DNA of 64,000 nt. Origin: Chrysogorgia sp. JL179-B06. Lineage: Eukaryota; Cnidaria; Anthozoa; Scleralcyonacea; Chrysogorgiidae. The stretch is taken from NCBI GenBank assembly GCA_035772405.1, contig JAYKKM010000196.1, positions 1,820,001 through 1,884,000 on the forward strand, given 5' to 3'. The notes below the pieces were generated by a model. It saw only the letters and a program-made list of their open reading frames with translations. It had not been told where the DNA came from and did not search any database. The translations under genes were made by a program, and so were the position numbers. Shown here piece by piece: positions 10,345 to 20,348 of this stretch. The stretch's first letter is position 1. The number at the start of each line of letters is the position of its first letter.

Positions 10345-10916
10345 TCATCGCCAAGGCAGGCCACAGGCCACTCTCACCACCCGTGAGTCACCTGTGGCGT
10401 CTCCCAGACGAATGACTCTCTTGAGAATGTCATCTACGTCGACAAACTCGATGAAAGAGAGAGAGCGGACCTTACTCGGACGCTCACACTCTTCTTTGAA
10501 CGTCTTTTGAAAGTCTGAGGAAGAGACGATAATTGGATCTCCATCTTGTGGAATGGGGACATTTTGGTCTTGAAGAGCTGGTTGAATCTTCAAAAAGGAG
10601 GGGTGACCACCCGCGTGTGTTGGTCTTTAGGGTGGTCTCAATGGCGAACTCCTTTGGGTCGTCGATGAAAAGTCTAAGAGCGTCTCTCTTTTTCACCAGC
10701 TTTAGCATCGTGCTGAGGTGGTTGAAATTTAGACCGATGCGTAGACTGTGCTCTGGTGAGCCAAACAGGGAGAAACTCACGCGCGCAGTGAGAGGTCCAC
10801 AAGATGGGTCTCTTGTGGTTCATCGAACGCTCAGAGATCGATTCCTTTGTCGTCAATGTTGAGGCAACCGGTCAAATTTAACCTGAAAGGCCTCTTTGGT
10901 CTCACACGCGAACATT
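10345..10916 (-). pseudogene. PCNA-like sliding clamp, decayed
   Basis: Minus strand, start ATG at 10914-10916 (FACETKEAFQVKF). Blocks then follow in PCNA order: INDKGIDL-like (actually NIDDKGIDL), DEPQETHLVDLSL, FSLFGSPEHSLRIGLNFNHL, LKLVKKRDALRLFIDD, and DPIIVSSSDFQKTFKEE, the start of the second domain. The clamp encircles DNA and holds polymerases. An internal deletion of roughly 25 codons after KF, a TGA, several frameshifts and loss of most of the second domain make it a pseudogene. A host PCNA copy is less likely because it sits between VLTF3-like genes and is intronless. Confidence 0.75.
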
Positions 10917-10984
10917 GTACTTGGTGAACCCCTTCCCCTTAAGCCCAATATCATACTGATGCAAAAAGTATGAGATTACTCATT

Positions 10985-11263
10985 TGAGTCGGACCTTAAG
11001 TCGGACCCTCTTCTCCGAAAGGACGTCGAGCGAATGCTTGGTTTGGTCACGCCGCTCATCTCTTTCCTTGGAGTCCTCCGGTGGAGTCACGGTGGTAAAA
11101 CACGTCTTTGACCACAAGTCAAAGGAGTTTGGGGACGCTTTTGCGATAGGGCCTGTTTATGAGGGGGGAAAAACTTGACTGACTTTGACGACGAAGAGTG
11201 CTACGGAGAGCTGGTGCATGGTGAGTGTGTTGAGTGTGAGAACTGCTTTGAGGAGAGAGACCG
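10985..11263 (+). pseudogene. Unknown viral-block gene X, copy B
   Basis: Paralogue of 9307-9545: LKSDPLLRKDVERMLGLVTP in one frame, then KHVFDHKSKEFGDAFAIGPV in the next, then a C-terminal acidic and Cys-containing part (ECVECENCFEERDR) in a third. Frameshifts fall in short homopolymers. Function unknown. It faces VLTF3 copy B as copy A faces VLTF3 copy A. Confidence 0.55.
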
Positions 11264-11302
11264 ATAGGGTCAGAAGGAGCGGAGAGGTGAGGTGAGCAAT
11301 AC

Positions 11303-11330
11303 GTTCTGTTTTCGGAGATAAAAACAGAAC
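11303..11330. terminator. Post-stop hairpin, copy B
   Basis: GTTCTGTTTT/AAAACAGAAC, 10-bp perfect stem, 8-nt loop CGGAGATA, 12 nt beyond the VLTF3-B stop. The stem is identical to that at 9597-9626. The loop is close to the reverse complement of the copy A loop (TGTCTCCG), as if the hairpin had been inverted. Confidence 0.6.
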
Positions 11331-11342
11331 CACACAGAGGGG

Positions 11343-11887
11343 CTACCAACCCAGCTCCTTGAAAAGACCTCTAAGGAAATCCTCGTCTTTGGTCTTCAGA
11401 ACGACCAAATCGGAGGGGTGACCGTGTCTCTGAAGGAGTGAGTGGAGAAAGAACCGATAATTTTTTTCCTGGTGTCCTTTGGTCTCCTGTCAAAGAGACG
11501 CGTGAGATCGTCAAAGTCCGAGAGCAATCGACTCTCGAGGTGACACACGTTGTCGTAGTACTTGGGGTACTTTAGCTCTTTGAGAAAGACGTGGATCTGT
11601 CTCTTGGTAATTCTCTCCTTGAGAATGTGGTGGAGGTGAAACAAAAGGTCATCGAGCACTCTCTGGGGTATGGTGACATTCTCCTCTCCTTGGTATTGGT
11701 CGATGCGATCCTTGAAGTGGTCCCTTCTCTCATAGACACGTTTACTCGGGATGCTCACGCGATTAAAGTCGCCAAAGGTGGGCTTGTTGGTGATCACCTT
11801 GGAGAGGACAAAGTACTCGTTGCAAACATTGACGACGACTTTACCCTCATGACAATTCTCGCACACTCTCTCTCTGTGCTCGGGACG
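11343..11887 (-). pseudogene. VLTF3-like late transcription factor, copy B
   Basis: Minus strand. Starts at the left edge of the inserted element (11891), so the N-terminus is cut off and no ATG is available. A zinc ribbon VCENC...VCNEY follows; the last ligand position is Tyr, where copy A has Cys. The body is better kept than copy A: DHFKDRIDQYQGEENVTIP, ITKRQIHVFLKELKYPKYYD, LLSDFDDLTRLFDRRPKDTR. A slip in an A-run at about 11460 shifts the frame; the shifted frame ends FKELGW, the usual VLTF3-type end, with stop at 11343-11345. Confidence 0.82.
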
Positions 11888-11890
11888 TTA

Positions 11891-12883
11891 CAACCTCGTA
11901 CCCAGGCTTTTCATCCGCCTCGCTGGACTTGCCGAGCGAAAACCCTAGTAGACGCTGGTCACGTGAGCTGCTAAAATCTAGCAGATTTTGAATTAGCGTT
12001 GCTATATGTTAGTTTAACTTTAGGGAACTTAGTCATGATATGACAGCTCACCTCTTTGGTCATTTATTTCTTTCAAACGCGCGTCTACAATTATTGGAAT
12101 ATGTCGCCATTAACGTTATATCAATTCTCCTAAAAAAATTTACAAGTATTCTAATATTTCCAACGCTTGTCGCCTTTGTCGCCGCGTTGGCGATGCAAAG
12201 TTTTCAAAAAATTATTTATAACCGTAGAAATCCGGGTTTACTTGTCATAGCAGAAGACATTTATGGCAGCAAACGTTCTAGCGACGACTCATTCGCGCAT
12301 TTATGAGCTTCATCGATCACTAATTCACTATTGCACACACTCTTTCTTGATACAGCTTAATTGCTGTGCAATAATTCTCGACCAAATTTGCAAGACAAGA
12401 ATGATTCCGTGTGAGTAAACACCGACAAAATTGAAGCTCTTCAACTTCGTTTATATTTCCAATATTTCCTTGGCTTTTTACGTTGAAAATTGATGCTCTA
12501 AATCGCGCCGACGATAACCGTCTGATCTGGTCATTTAATGGCGTTACAATAACTGAAACAGCAGCAAACGAATCGCTTTCCATATTAATTACTTGAGTCG
12601 CGATTCCTTGGCGATTGCATTCTTTGGCGAATAACAATATTTGGCGAATAACATCTGGCAACAGATGGAAAATTAAAGATTTGCCATAGCCCGTAGGGAA
12701 AACTGCAACAACATCTCGACCCAAAAATAAACTTTCCAGGCAAATCACTTGCTTGGGCCGTAAACGCTTGTAGTAACACTAACGGAAAATACCACCCCTC
12801 CCCTGACACAAAATCGTTTAGCAGATCACGTGACCAGCGTCTAGGTTCCGGCGACGCTGGTGAAAAGACTGGGTACAAGGTTG
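11891..12883. mobile_element. TIR element carrying a RecQ-like helicase fragment
   Basis: The left end CAACCTCGTACCCAGGCTTT is inverted at the right end (12864-12883). A second inner inverted match, ACGCTGGTCACGTGA/CTGCTAAA, occurs at about 11954-11977 and 12827-12851. Flanks GGGACGTTA (11882-11890) and GGGACGCTT (12884-12892) agree in 7 of 9 positions, a possible decayed 9-bp target duplication. It splits the viral block at the N-terminus of VLTF3-B. No transposase is visible. Confidence 0.6.
12320..12785 (-). pseudogene. RecQ-like DEAD/H helicase fragment
   Basis: Minus strand. RLRPKQVICLESLFLGRDVV has Q-motif-like lead-in, then AVFPTGYGKSLIFHLLPDV with Walker A GYGKS, and further on VIVTPLNDQIRRLS, a motif Ia-like block. 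Motifs II to VI are absent, so only the first part of a superfamily 2 helicase is left. It lies within the inverted-repeat element 11891-12883. Related helicase genes are multicopy in cnidarians (general knowledge, not checked). Confidence 0.65.
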
Positions 12884-12899
12884 GGGACGCTTTTTTTTG

Positions 12900-13653
12900 T
12901 GGGCTCGTTTTCTCGCTATGCTCTTGGTCGCTGGTTGGACTTTGACTCTCTCAAAGTACTCTCTCCAAGTGGGCCTTTTCGTCGAGTAACTCCTTGTACC
13001 TCTCCACGACGAGCGCTGTGTACGCTAGGTAGAGATGGTAACTCATTAGGTTGTCAGGGAGCTTTTGGAGCTCTGCTTTGATCTTTGCGTCTGTCTGGAG
13101 CATATATGTATTGACTCACTGGGTTTGTCGCCCATCTCCTTAGACTTGAAAAGATCCCCTCGATTCCTCTCAGCGGTCTTTCTCAGCCTTTTGAGATACT
13201 TTTTCCACTCGTCAGCTAGACATGAGCATCTCACACTCACCCTCGATTGTGAGATTGCGAACTATAGGAGACGCATGGTGTTCGACTCCTTGAGAAACAC
13301 CACAGCCTCGTAGAGCTTGACCTGGAGGGAGACTCTTGAGCCAACAATCATGACAGACTCAATCATGACAGCCGCGTTGACGAGACAGTGCTCTCGCATT
13401 AGGCCCCTTGGGTCGACTGGGTTGTCCTCTCTGTCGTAAAACATGGAGAGAAACTTGTCGCGCTTCTTGTTGTCTTTACATAGAGCGTGGGATCTCGATC
13501 TGGGACTCTTCGAAGGGTTTTTCTCCCGGTTCTTTCGTCTGTTACAGTCTTCCAATAGAGTTCCTTGTGGGTGAAATCGAACAACTCGAGCTCCTCTCTG
13601 TTCTCAACGAGGTGGTCGACGCAACGAGCCACAATGGCGTTAAAGGTCTCCAC
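12900..13653 (-). pseudogene. Unknown viral-block gene Y
   Basis: Minus strand remnant. Starts METFNAIVARCVDHLVENRE at 13653, shifts frame at about 13490, continues MREHCLVNAAVMIESVMIVG then SRVSLQVKLYEAVVFLKESN (13262-13430), shifts again to DEWKKYLKRLRKTAERNRGD (13180-13225), and fades. Composition and strand match the VLTF3/PCNA genes. No domain recognised with confidence. Confidence 0.45.
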
Positions 13654-13676
13654 CCAAGCCTACTCCTATGATGTTG

Positions 13677-14135
13677 GCAGTGGCGTAGCCAAGGGGGGGC
13701 GGTCGTCCCCCCCCCCCCAATGGCCCCAAGACCGTTCTCGTGAAGTCTAAATCCGTGGAGAAATTTGAGGGGGGGGGGGGGGGGGGTAGATGTTCTGAGC
13801 ATCGAGTCAAATCCAATTATCAAATTGCAAAAACACATTGATGAGCAACTCGCAGGTATCTCATAATTCGCGTGGTCTTTGACATAGGCGGAAATTTAAG
13901 GCAAGGGCATCCGGCTGGCTGTCAACGACGATATATAGACTGTCAAAAAATTCAAAATGTGTTGGTCAGCGGCTAAACGTAACAAAGTATCAATGTTCTA
14001 GCACCATGTGACTGACTCATGTGTTATGTAATTATGTCAAATGTGGAAGCTCCTGCTCCTTCAAGGCTTGAAAGTCTTATGAGCAAAAGGCTTGAAAGTC
14101 TTATGCTGATGTCTGTGGAAGCTGATTTATAATTG
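13677..14135 (+). mobile_element. hAT-like remnant
   Basis: CAGTGGCGTAGCCAAGGGGG at 13676 resembles common hAT-type ends. At 14035-14130 the plus strand encodes LESLMLMSVEADL, then LEELDF after a stop, similar to the C-terminal region of some hAT transposases. A 17-bp stretch (GGCTTGAAAGTCTTATG) is duplicated at about 14064-14105. Runs of C and G at 13710-13722 and 13770-13787. No second end found. Confidence 0.4.
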
Positions 14136-14800
14136 GAAGAGCTTGATTTTAATCACCAAATGTGCGATCATTACAGCATTATTGAACATAGCCATTACTA
14201 TGAAGAGCCTGAAGAGGGGATATTTTGTATCTTTCAATCTTTGTCTTTGCGTTAGGAGTCACCCAAAACAAGAAACAAAATTAATTGATTAAAATATTCT
14301 GTACTTATTAAAAAGTTCTATCATTCCATGAAATGTTTCGATTTGCGAAAAATTATGCTTTGATTTGCTAATGATTTGCGATTGGCTTGTCATAAAACTC
14401 AATTAATTCAGCCGAGTATAATTTATTCATCTGAATCTGAATGCTGTCTTCAAATTTTACAGCAAATTAGAAGTGATAGCTTTTGCTAAATTGGATATAT
14501 GCTTCTTCATACCTTTTATATAAGAGATAACCATGGATGTATGGTGGATTAATAAGCTTGTTAGCTGCTTTTATGCCGACGAATGCTGACATGAACAACT
14601 CTGAAGAGCATTGAATATTTCTCAATTATTCAGGTCAGCAAAGCAGACAAAGGCAATGGAACAAAGACCACAAAACTTATCATATCTGTTACCCAGAAAT
14701 TATGGGTGTCATGTGACCAGCCGATCCCAGGGCCATTTTCGCCGACCTTCCATTGGAGGCAAAATGCCCTGGGAACGAGGTTGGTGTTGCTCTTACATTC
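14136..14800. other. Non-coding stretch
   Basis: AT-rich; a transposon-end-like CCCTGGGAACGAGGTTG (14767-14783) resembles the inverted-repeat end of the element at 11891-12883. No gene seen. Confidence 0.4.
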
Positions 14801-14805
14801 AGATT

Positions 14806-14863
14806 GTTCCATAACTGCACTGATTAGCTGTAGTACAGCGAAACATGTGTCTGCAGGTTGAAC
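14806..14863 (+). ncRNA. Hammerhead ribozyme with G8 replaced (inactive)
   Basis: Same design as the copy at 708-764: GTTC 14806-14809 with GAAC 14860-14863, CTGCA 14815-14819 with TGCAG 14852-14856, stem II GCTGT-AGT-ACAGC (14827-14839), GAA 14840-14842, stem III loop ATGT, cleavage triplet GTC ending 14851. The core reads CTGATTA instead of CTGATGA, so G8, a catalytic base, is U. Stem I kept its pairing through a compensatory change (CTACA/TGTAG became CTGCA/TGCAG). Confidence 0.8.
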
Positions 14864-14939
14864 TATATAAGTAGTATATATTTATATATTAAGATTAAAG
14901 AGGATTTAATATAGTCATATACATATAGTGGAAAAAGTG

Positions 14940-15022
14940 ACTACCCAACCGGGAATTGAACCCTGGGTCTCCGAATCAACGTTTCGGCGCTTTAATCTTT
15001 CAGCTATTGAGACTATATTAAA
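14940..15022 (-). repeat. tRNA-derived SINE head, minus copy
   Basis: Minus strand: TAGCTGAAAG, then GCGCCGAAACGTTGATTCGG (anticodon-arm stem CCGAA/TTCGG) and the B-box-like GGTTCAATTCC. Paired in inverted orientation with 15207-15282. The missing T33 and weak A-box argue against a working tRNA gene. Confidence 0.55.
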
Positions 15023-15206
15023 TCTATGACTACTATATTAAATTCCTCTGTATACAAGAAGTTGTGTATTGCTTCGCCACTTTTGGAAGTGCGCTCGAGA
15101 GGCCTCGCTCCACATTATATGAAGATGAGATGTCTGCCTGTTGCAGGTGTCCGGGAGAAGCGCGGCAAATTTAATAAGTATATGGAAAATCACTGGCTGT
15201 TCTGAT

Positions 15207-15282
15207 CGTGTCTCAAGAGCTCGAAGAAGCGCCGAAACGTAGATTCGGAGACCCAGGGTTCGATTCCCAGTTGTGGCAGTCA
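15207..15282 (+). repeat. tRNA-derived SINE head, plus copy
   Basis: GCGCCGAAACGTAGATTCGG with the same 5-bp anticodon stem, then GGTTCGATTCC (B box). Sister copy of 14940-15022 in the other orientation, about 190 bp away. Confidence 0.55.
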
Positions 15283-15618
15283 ATGTTTCCATATATGTAT
15301 ATGACTATATACAGCTATAATTCAATTAGGTTGTCCTTTAAGGTCAAAACCACAAAACATCAAACTCTAAGCGCGAAAAGTAGGTTGTGCATGTGATACA
15401 AAATGCCACGAACATATACAGCGACCCGCGCAATAATTCAAACTAACCTGCACATGCAAGCTCCCTCAGACCATCTGCACCATGGTATACTGACAAAATT
15501 AAAATCGAGAAAGCAAAAAGAAGGCGTCTAGAGCGTTTATGACGTAAAAATAAACTAACCGTCAACAGAGACATCTATATATGTTGAGCAATGCAATCGT
15601 GTAAACAGTCTAATTTTC

Positions 15619-17514
15619 TACTCGAAGATGAAGTTTTATTCAAACCTTATTGAGGACAACAACAACAACCATATTGTCCTGTTCTCTGCAGTGGATAAGA
15701 TGCTAAACAAGAAATCTGTTAAGAAGTTACCATCTCGCGATAATGCCAAGGATCTTGCTAACAAATTTGCTGACTTTTTTACTTCAAAAATTGTTGCTAT
15801 AAGAAGGGATTTTGTTTTTCTCCCATTTCATCTTCATGCACGAACAACACTTCTGTACCGGAGTTGGGACTTTTTTCACCTACGATTACTAGTGAGCTTG
15901 AGATTCTTCTAAGAAACACTACGATCAAATCATGCACCCTGGATCCTATACCTGCTGGGATTTTTAAAGGCTGTTCAAGTGTGCTACTTCCTATTATTAA
16001 AGAAATTGTTAACAGGTCACTTGTTAACAGGTCACTTGTTCCTCAAAAATTTAAAGAAGCTGCTCTGACACCCATTCTCAAGAAACAATCACTAGACCAT
16101 GAGCTATTCCCAAATTTTAGACCAATTTCCAACCTTAGATTTGTATCTAAGGCCGTGGAAAAGGTGGTAGCAGCTCGTCTCATTACGCATGTCAATGATA
16201 ACAACTTGAATGAACTCTTTCACTCTGCCTACAAAAAGGGACATACGATATTCTACGAGCTATAGACGATCATGAATGTGTAATATTGCTATTATTGGAC
16301 CTGTCAGCAGCTTTTGACACTGTTAACCACACCATTCTATTGGACAGACTCAGTGGTCGTTTTGGTATCAGAGGAAAGGCTTTGGCATGGATATACGTTC
16401 TTATTTATGTGACCGCACTCAGTTTGTCTGCATTGAAGATGAGCGCTCTACAAATCGTGATCTATCGTGCGGTGTACCCCAAGGATCCGTGCTAGGCCCC
16501 ATTCTGTTCTTATTGTACACTGCGCCACTTGGTGATATCATACTCAGATCTATTTATCCTTCCAACCATCAGCTGATGGTGAACCTCACATTTCTAAATC
16601 TAAAGTTGAGGAGTGTATAAGAGTTATCAACACCTGGATGTTTGAAAACCAACTGAAACTAAATAGCGATAAGTCAGAACTTCTTCTTTTGAATGCTAGC
16701 CACCGTCCATTTCCATCATTGGACTCCATCCGTGCTAACACTGAACAAATACATCCATCTGATTCGGCAAAGAATATTGGAGTCTGGTTCGATAGCTATC
16801 TAACAATGGATAAACAAGTGAACTCTATATGCAAGGCTGCTTTCTATCATCTCAAAAACATTTCCAAAATTAGGAAATATATCTCCCGCCATCATTGTGA
16901 GATCTTAATTCATGCTTTCATTACTGCCAAATTAGATTTTTGTAACTCTTTACTATCTGGCCTTCCAGTGCGACAGCTTCAGAAGCTACAACATGTCCAA
17001 AATTCCGCTGCGCGTCTTCTGACATATAGTTGCAAATATGACCATATAATGCCTGTCCTTAAAGAACTACACTGGCTGCATGCCCATCGCCGAAAGAATA
17101 GATTTTAAAGTATTACTACTGACTTTTAAAGCTATGCACGGGACTGGACCTTTTTATTTAAATGAACTTCTGCATCCATATAAGCCTTCAAGATCACTAC
17201 GCTCCTCAAATAAGAACTTCTTAATTATTCCTAAATATAATCTAAAATTTTTCCTTTTTCTGTTTACGCTCCTATTTTATGGAATAAATTGCCTGAATAT
17301 ATCAGAGCAATGAACAATATTACTGTTTTTAAAACTGCCATCAAGACGTTTCTTTTTAAACGTGTATTTTCTTTCTATTTATTTATTTATATATATATTT
17401 TTTATATTGTTACTTTCATTTTAATATGTAAATATAGTTCTTGTTAGATTAGAGTAGATACTGTAAAGCGCTTTTGCATGATAACTAGTAGAATTACCGC
17501 TATATAAATAAATG
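15619..17514 (+). pseudogene. CR1/L2-type LINE, 5'-truncated, RT core damaged
   Basis: Plus strand. Linker region (FYSNLIEDNNNNHIVLFSAV), RT start (LDPIPAGIFKGCSSVLLPII; FRPISNLRFVSKAVEKVVAA), [32 protein letters not shown], then thumb and C-terminal parts up to about 17310. A deletion before [10 protein letters not shown] and another that removed the YADD box (after LGDII, about 16540) kill it, along with frameshifts. The 3' end GTAAAGCGCTTTTGCATG...CGCTATATAAATAAATGG is typical of the L2/CR1 type. It is inserted into the element at 17515-19622, cutting that protein after LKRLPSH. Confidence 0.8.
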
Positions 17515-19622
17515 GGATGGCAGCCTTTTCAGTTGCCAGCAGTAACGTAATGCCAAAGCGTCAAAAAACTTGTTTAGGACGTATCCTTCTTGCTTTAAAG
17601 GTAAAGTTGTCAGCCAGTTTGAGGAGCCCTTCATCTGAGCAATATCGTTGGAACGAATCTGCTCCGGGGACATTTCTGCTCTAAGCTCTTCCAACAATGC
17701 TCTCTGCATCTCATCTTTTTCCCGAACAATTTGTTCTCTACAGTTCTCTGCTTGAGGGAGTTGATTGCTATCTTCATTGTTCTGGGCAACAATGGCGGTG
17801 ACTCGTGGTCTGCAAACCAATTTCGAGTAGCGATGTTCCGTCTCACAACACTCAGCAAAAATTGAGATACCAAGGCCCCCAAGTCTAGCTGGCAGGGACA
17901 ACTTACGCTCATCATGAGATACGTGACGACCATCTGTAATTGCCGGTATAAACTCGTTAGTGATGACCAGATCTAGCTCGTGAAGTGTCGATCTCATATT
18001 TGGCATTGTCCTGATGAAATAGGTCAGGCGACCGCGGAAACCAGCTACGAATGCAGCATATGCAGCTTGAGGTTCAGACTTTGCGATATCCGCCAAAGGA
18101 TGACGAACCTGCCCAATCCATCCATCGACCTTTTTCCGTATACATAATCGGTTTGCCCGTCAGCTGAGCCGAGAAAGCCTCCAAGATATCCTCGCCCCTG
18201 CATGGTGATATTAACATTGGCACTTGCAAAGACCTCTACAGCCTCTTCAAAAAGGTGTTCTTTCACTACTAGCCATGACTTATCAGCTCTAGGATTGTAC
18301 TGCCTCACATCCAGATTATTGCCCAGCACAAAGTTGCTGTGAACCAGCGCTCCTAACTATCTGCTGCTTAACTGTGCTGGTGATAGTATTGCCCACTATC
18401 CTTCGAAGAACTTCCCCAATTCCAATTGGGCGCACACCTGGCAACTTATCCAGTGGAATTAGCCTGCAAGATAAATAAGCTTCAATGTCTGTTGATCCAT
18501 CTTCTCGGATCTCAACTTTATGTATTGCGAGATTTCTTACCATTGATGCAACAGATTCTCGCAGTTCTTTCCCTGTAGAGCCATAGATTCTGAAGTCCTG
18601 AAGGTCCAGCAGCACCTCTGGTATGCATAGCTGCTTTAGCCACAGATGATTCATCTATGTTGCAAAAACAGCTGAGTCAACGAATGGGACTTCACCTCTA
18701 ATAAGGGTTGACTCGTCAGCAGGTTGAGATACAGGATGCTTCTGCACCAATTCTTCAAACACTTCATCAGAAAGGGGAAGAACACTTCCAGCATTACTTC
18801 CATCCAGTAGTCGCATGGCAGCATTGACCTTCCCTTCCAATATCAACTATGAGAAGATCTTTGAAATCCGGTCTGGCGTTCGAGATCTTCTTTCTTTTCT
18901 GCGAATTTCTTGAATTTCTCTAGCTTCTCTGACCAATTTGTCGAAATCCCCTGTCTGCCACAGTGATAAACGCCTAGTAAGACTAATTGAATGTTCCTTG
19001 GTCTTGGCTTAAAGCTCGGTTTCTGAAGTAGAAGGTATGGCATTATCACTGCTTTAAGTGAAATACTTTTCAAAACTTCAGCGTTATTATTCCAAGCATT
19101 TAATAATCTTGTCTTCTCTCGAATGTAACTTTTCTCTGCAGCACCACTAGGCAAAAGGTATATATTCTTAGTCCAATGAACAACCTCTTCATAGGCAGCA
19201 TTAATAACCTTACTTGCTCAAGATCTTTCAGAGCTGTTCACCCCATACATGTATACTGATCTCTTCATGATATTGCCCCGCTCTTGCTTGATCATCAGGT
19301 GCCAACTCAATCGGTACTGCATCCACCGTCTGAGATTGAATTGGCACTGCTTGCAGGACCGTCTGAGATTGAACTGGCATTTCCTCGATTGGGCGAGAGG
19401 AGTCGACGTTGTTGGTTGCATTTCTCTTTCGACAATAATGCAAATGAATCGACCTACCATGTTGACTTTGGAAAGGTTTTCTACAGATATGACATTCGTA
19501 TAAGCAATGGCCGAAGCTTGAGATAACTCTTGTCCAAAACATGATTGTTGGGTATTCACAGCATCATCTATCTGTCGGTTAGTTGGTATTGACCTCTCCT
19601 GAAGCTGAGTTGAGCCAAACAT
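17515..19622 (-). pseudogene. Zinc-finger RT retroelement (RPIGIGEVLRR type), palm deleted
   Basis: Minus strand, in order: a C2H2-like finger CHICRKPFQSQHGRSIHLHYC (about 19490-19430), KSYIREKTRLLNAWNNNAEV (19130), SCRLIPLDKLPGVRPIGIGE then VLRR (18470-18400), LCAGQ (18320), then directly SWLVVKEHLFEEAVEVFASA, GFRGRLTYFIRTMPNMRSTL and LPARLGGLGISIFAEC. The RT palm with its catalytic aspartates is deleted at about 18300-18316, and several frameshifts and a stop exist. The C-terminus is cut by the LINE at 17514. This lineage is frequent in cnidarian genomes; its retrotransposon clade was not determined. Confidence 0.65.
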
Positions 19623-19802
19623 CTTTCAAAGATTAAACATATAATATATACAGCTCGGCGATCGGATGAAAAATTTCGTAGAAACGCACTTTATAATTTA
19701 GTTTAGTAGAATCAACAGTTTAAGGCTCTACAGCGCCCTGCTTATATGACCACTACAACTGTTTATATTTCAGTTGCTTCTCTCTTCAATTTTTGCGGCC
19801 AT

Positions 19803-20105
19803 CTTGGACCACAGGTAACCCGAGTTTCAGTTGCAGTGCTCTGACCACTGAGCTACGGAAGCCGTTGCCGAGAGCTTACCACCACTATATATAAAGAACT
19901 CGCGTGACTCTCGGCAACGGCTTCCATAGCTCAGTGGTCAGAGGCTCAGAGCACTGCACTAGCATCGCAGGGTCGCGGGTTCAATTCCAGCCGGAAGGCC
20001 TTGAAGTTGCATTTTTCGCAACTGGTCCCGGTTTGGTCTCAAAATGTATGTATTCCAACACTCGAAATTTTCCTTCACCATAAATCCTTTCAACATGTAG
20101 TTTGA
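19803..20105. repeat. Inverted pair of tRNA-derived SINEs
   Basis: A minus-strand head (19803-19873) and a plus-strand head (19908-20000) form near-perfect inverted arms around a 34-bp spacer. The plus copy has TAGCTCAGTGG (A box) and GGTTCAATTCC (B box), followed by a tail (CGCAACTGGTCCCGGTTTGG onward) that recurs, inverted, at 33655-33770. It is a SINE and not a tRNA gene: the left copy ends abruptly and the right copy has a 5-nt insertion (GGCTC). Confidence 0.65.
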
Positions 20106-20127
20106 TCGAGTGAAATGCCAAATATTA

Positions 20128-20272
<145 letters not shown>

Positions 20273-20348
20273 CATAAATATAGATTTGGTTTTACCAAAC
20301 GAAGGCTTCCAATCAAAGGATCCAAAAGGATTCACAAAGGATATATAT

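Larger units (their letters stand above)
9300..13655. other. Endogenous giant-virus-like (NCLDV) block
   Basis: A stretch of visibly higher GC than its flanks that holds VLTF3-like (twice) and PCNA-like genes, a duplicated unknown gene and hairpins, all decayed by frameshifts and deletions. VLTF3 is a nucleocytovirus hallmark, and PCNA is common there too. Host-type transposons bound it (LINE to the left, hAT remnant to the right) and split it (element 11891-12883), so it lies in the host genome and is not a contaminating contig end. Which virus family is not decided. Confidence 0.75.

Noticed and set aside
10345..10916. Host PCNA gene or retrocopy
   Set aside because: Sequence blocks are diverged, neighbours are VLTF3-like genes, and composition matches them and not the flanks.
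19911..20000. A working tRNA gene
   Set aside because: Five-base insertion in the D region and a neighbouring inverted copy with the same head; SINE.
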